From Fimbriimonadaceae bacterium (GTDB taxonomy: Bacteria > Armatimonadota > Fimbriimonadia > Fimbriimonadales > Fimbriimonadaceae): 7,933 nucleotides of DNA. The DNA lies in contig CANFJD010000126.1 in NCBI GenBank assembly GCA_947447315.1, forward strand, positions 1-7,933. Direction: 5' to 3'. The position numbers and the translations under genes are program-made. Shown here one piece after another: positions 6,425 to 7,933 of this stretch; positions within the stretch are counted from its first letter, which is position 1, and each line of letters opens with the position of its first letter. The notes beneath the pieces are model-generated. The model saw only the letters and a program-made list of their open reading frames with translations, was not told the origin of the DNA and did no database searches.

Positions 6425-7363
6425 CTAACGAACGTGGGTTTCTTTATACATGAGACGACCTTCGGTCGCGTTTAACTGCGCGCGGATGCCAAAGGGCAGA
6501 CTTAGCATCTGGCGGGCGTGGCCGAGCGGGAAATCAATCACCATTGGGATACCCAAGGGAGCGAGCCGTTCCTTCACAATCTCCCGCCAAGGGGCACCGC
6601 CAATACCGGCATCGACCCGATCATCGGAATTCGACATTTCACCGATGAGCAGCCCCGCAGCCCGCCGAATGCTGCCGTGGTTGAGGAGATGCGTAAGCAT
6701 TGCATCAACCCGGTGGGGGGCTTCATCGACGTCTTCGATCACCACGATCTTTCCGTCGAATCGCGCCTCTTCCGGCGTGCCGAGACTGTCGCAGAGGAGG
6801 ACCAAGCACCCCCCACCGACGATGCCTTCCCCCACCCCCGGAACCACGCACGTACCGCCGGGGGCATCCGCTGGAATGGGATTTCCTCCTTTTAGGGCCG
6901 CGCGGACGGAATCGTAAACGTACGATTCGCGTGGCACCCGAAGGGTGATCCCCATCGGGGCATGGACCGTGACCATACCGCGGTTATTAAGCGCGGAGTG
7001 GAGGGTAGTGATATCGCTGAACCCCCAGAACATTTTTCCGCTCGCGGCCATGAGATCTAGATTGAGCCGACTAACGATGCGAGCGGCACCGTAGCCGCCA
7101 CGGGTGCAGAAAACCGCCTTGGTTTCTGGATTAGAGAAAGCGTAGTGAAGGTCATCAATCTTGCCCTCATCACTGCCGGCCAGGTAATCCCCCGTGGCGA
7201 AAGCGTTAGGAGCGGCCTCAACGCGATAGCCCTCCCCTTCCAGCAAACTGTACAGAAAATCGAGTTTCTCCCGTGGGATCGGCGATGATGGTGAAACCAA
7301 CGTGATCAAATCGCCGGGCTTTAATCCAGCGGGCTTGAGAGGGGAGGTGGAGATTTCGGACAT
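6425..7363 (-). CDS. ldcA: LD-carboxypeptidase (peptidase family S66)
   Basis: This 312-residue protein has the full S66 architecture. It opens with LKPGDLITLVSPSSPI (14-29) and has FCTRGGYGAARI (85-96). The nucleophile Ser116 is in FWGFSDIT (112-119). Glu210 is in VVIEDVDE (207-214) and His282 in FPLGHAR (278-284), completing the Ser-Glu-His triad known for LdcA. LdcA cleaves the L-Lys (or meso-Dap)-D-Ala bond of tetrapeptides during peptidoglycan recycling in the cytoplasm; no signal peptide is seen, in line with this. The related MccF self-immunity peptidases share the triad, but no microcin cluster is present. The gene starts 5 bases after the PlsC-type stop with no Shine-Dalgarno, implying coupled translation. 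The symbol reflects family membership rather than proven orthology. Confidence 0.9.
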   Translation of the reverse strand: MSEISTSPLKPAGLKPGDLITLVSPSSPIPREKLDFLYSLLEGEGYRVEAAPNAFATGDYLAGSDEGKIDDLHYAFSNPETKAVFCTRGGYGAARIVSRLNLDLMAASGKMFWGFSDITTLHSALNNRGMVTVHAPMGITLRVPRESYVYDSVRAALKGGNPIPADAPGGTCVVPGVGEGIVGGGCLVLLCDSLGTPEEARFDGKIVVIEDVDEAPHRVDAMLTHLLNHGSIRRAAGLLIGEMSNSDDRVDAGIGGAPWREIVKERLAPLGIPMVIDFPLGHARQMLSLPFGIRAQLNATEGRLMYKETHVR

Positions 7364-7368
7364 GGGGG

Positions 7369-7933
7369 TTACGAGGTCGCTTCGTTGGTCAGCGGATCTA
7401 GCTCAAGGCCAGCTTCCGTGCACAGTTCATGGATGGATTGGCGGAGATGCGTCATGAAGCGGGTGCGGTTTTCCTTTTCATTGTCACCGATGGCAAGTTC
7501 GGCCCAGGTGAAGGGACGGCCGTAGTTGACGATGATTCGTTGGCGAGTGGCTTTCGCCCCGTCCCTAGGAAGGAGTCGCTGGGTGCCAGAGATGCCAACC
7601 GGAACCACCGGTAGCCCAGTTTTCTTGGCCATGATCATGGGACCAGACGCAAATGCCTGGAGACTCTTCCCGGAACCTCGGGTGCCCTCCGGAAACATCA
7701 ATAGCGGATTTCCATCTTCTAGCAGGAGTTGGGCGTACCGGATCGCCTCCCGATCACCCTCGCCGCGACGGATCGGGAAGGCACCGATTTGGCGAATGAT
7801 CCAGCCAAACACCTTGTTTTTCCAAAGCTCTTCCTTCGCCATGGCAAGAAGGCGACGGTGCCGCATGGTGCAGGCGAGCGCCGGGGGATCTAGGGAGCTG
7901 AGATGGATGGGACAAATGATAACTCCGCCGGAG
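7369..7933 (-). CDS. PlsC-type 1-acyl-sn-glycerol-3-phosphate acyltransferase (5' end outside window)
   Basis: The frame is open to the window edge, so the gene is partial and the ATG at 7866 is internal. The first visible residues read GGVIICPIHLSSLDPPALAC and contain the catalytic HxxxxD motif (His10 and Asp15 of the visible part), lying upstream of that ATG. Further acyltransferase blocks follow in order: AFPIRRG (51-57, block II), MFPEGTRG (79-86, block III) and VVPVGISGT (109-117, block IV). These enzymes acylate lysophosphatidic acid or related lysolipids at the inner membrane in phospholipid synthesis. The block I residue before His is Ile where Asn is usual. 187 residues are visible; a typical family member of 200-250 would lack only a short N-terminal helix here. 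It is the first visible gene of the minus-strand operon and stops 5 bases before the LD-carboxypeptidase start. Confidence 0.88.
   Translation of the reverse strand, partial: SGGVIICPIHLSSLDPPALACTMRHRRLLAMAKEELWKNKVFGWIIRQIGAFPIRRGEGDREAIRYAQLLLEDGNPLLMFPEGTRGSGKSLQAFASGPMIMAKKTGLPVVPVGISGTQRLLPRDGAKATRQRIIVNYGRPFTWAELAIGDNEKENRTRFMTHLRQSIHELCTEAGLELDPLTNEATS

Noticed and set aside
6419..6426. AGGGCCCT palindrome between the LD-carboxypeptidase and glycosidase genes
   Set aside because: It is eight bases with no loop and no T tract; too short to support a regulatory or restriction-related claim.
6425..7363. MccF-type antibiotic self-immunity role for the S66 peptidase
   Set aside because: No peptide-nucleotide antibiotic genes are nearby, and the neighbours fit peptidoglycan or envelope metabolism better.

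Overview
This is a chromosomal, gene-dense stretch of moderately GC-rich bacterial DNA (judged by eye). I see no mobile element, tRNA, rRNA, CRISPR array or phage gene. Several starts are TTG and most lack a clear Shine-Dalgarno sequence. No gene fixes the taxon. The gene mix (envelope enzymes, a Gfo/Idh/MocA oxidoreductase, a MacB/LolD-type ATPase) and the weak ribosome binding sites would fit an environmental diderm, for example Armatimonadota (Fimbriimonadia) or a similar lineage, but that is a low-confidence guess.

Left part, plus strand (1-2189): the last 35 codons of a probable family 2 glycosyltransferase overlap a class I SAM methyltransferase (107-850). The methyltransferase in turn overlaps a small helix-hairpin-helix protein resembling the N-terminal part of family X DNA polymerases (847-1290). 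The two 4-base overlaps (TTGA, ATGA) make this a translationally coupled chain. After a 143-base gap with a hairpin comes an ABC transporter ATPase of the MacB/LolD class (1434-2189) with no permease in view.

Middle (2211-3908): a minus-strand exported TPR protein (2211-2774) converges on the ABC gene. It diverges from a plus-strand Gfo/Idh/MocA oxidoreductase (2829-3908) across only 54 bases. The oxidoreductase gene ends 23 bases inside the tail of the next, convergent gene, and a 9-bp GC-rich hairpin with a T-rich tail lies inside that tail.

Right part, minus strand (7933 back to 3886): a probable operon transcribed right to left. It holds a PlsC-type acyltransferase (5' end beyond the window), an S66 LD-carboxypeptidase (LdcA-like), a secreted phosphodiester glycosidase (NAGPA domain) with a C-terminal Ig-like tail, and a membrane acyltransferase-3 (OafA-like) protein. 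Gaps are 5, 11 and 68 bases. All four are plausibly concerned with lipids, peptidoglycan or surface glycans, so an envelope-modification or turnover operon is the best reading. I do not see a clearly new biological system. The most unusual items are the stand-alone PolX-N-like protein coupled to the glycan genes and the composition of the envelope operon.
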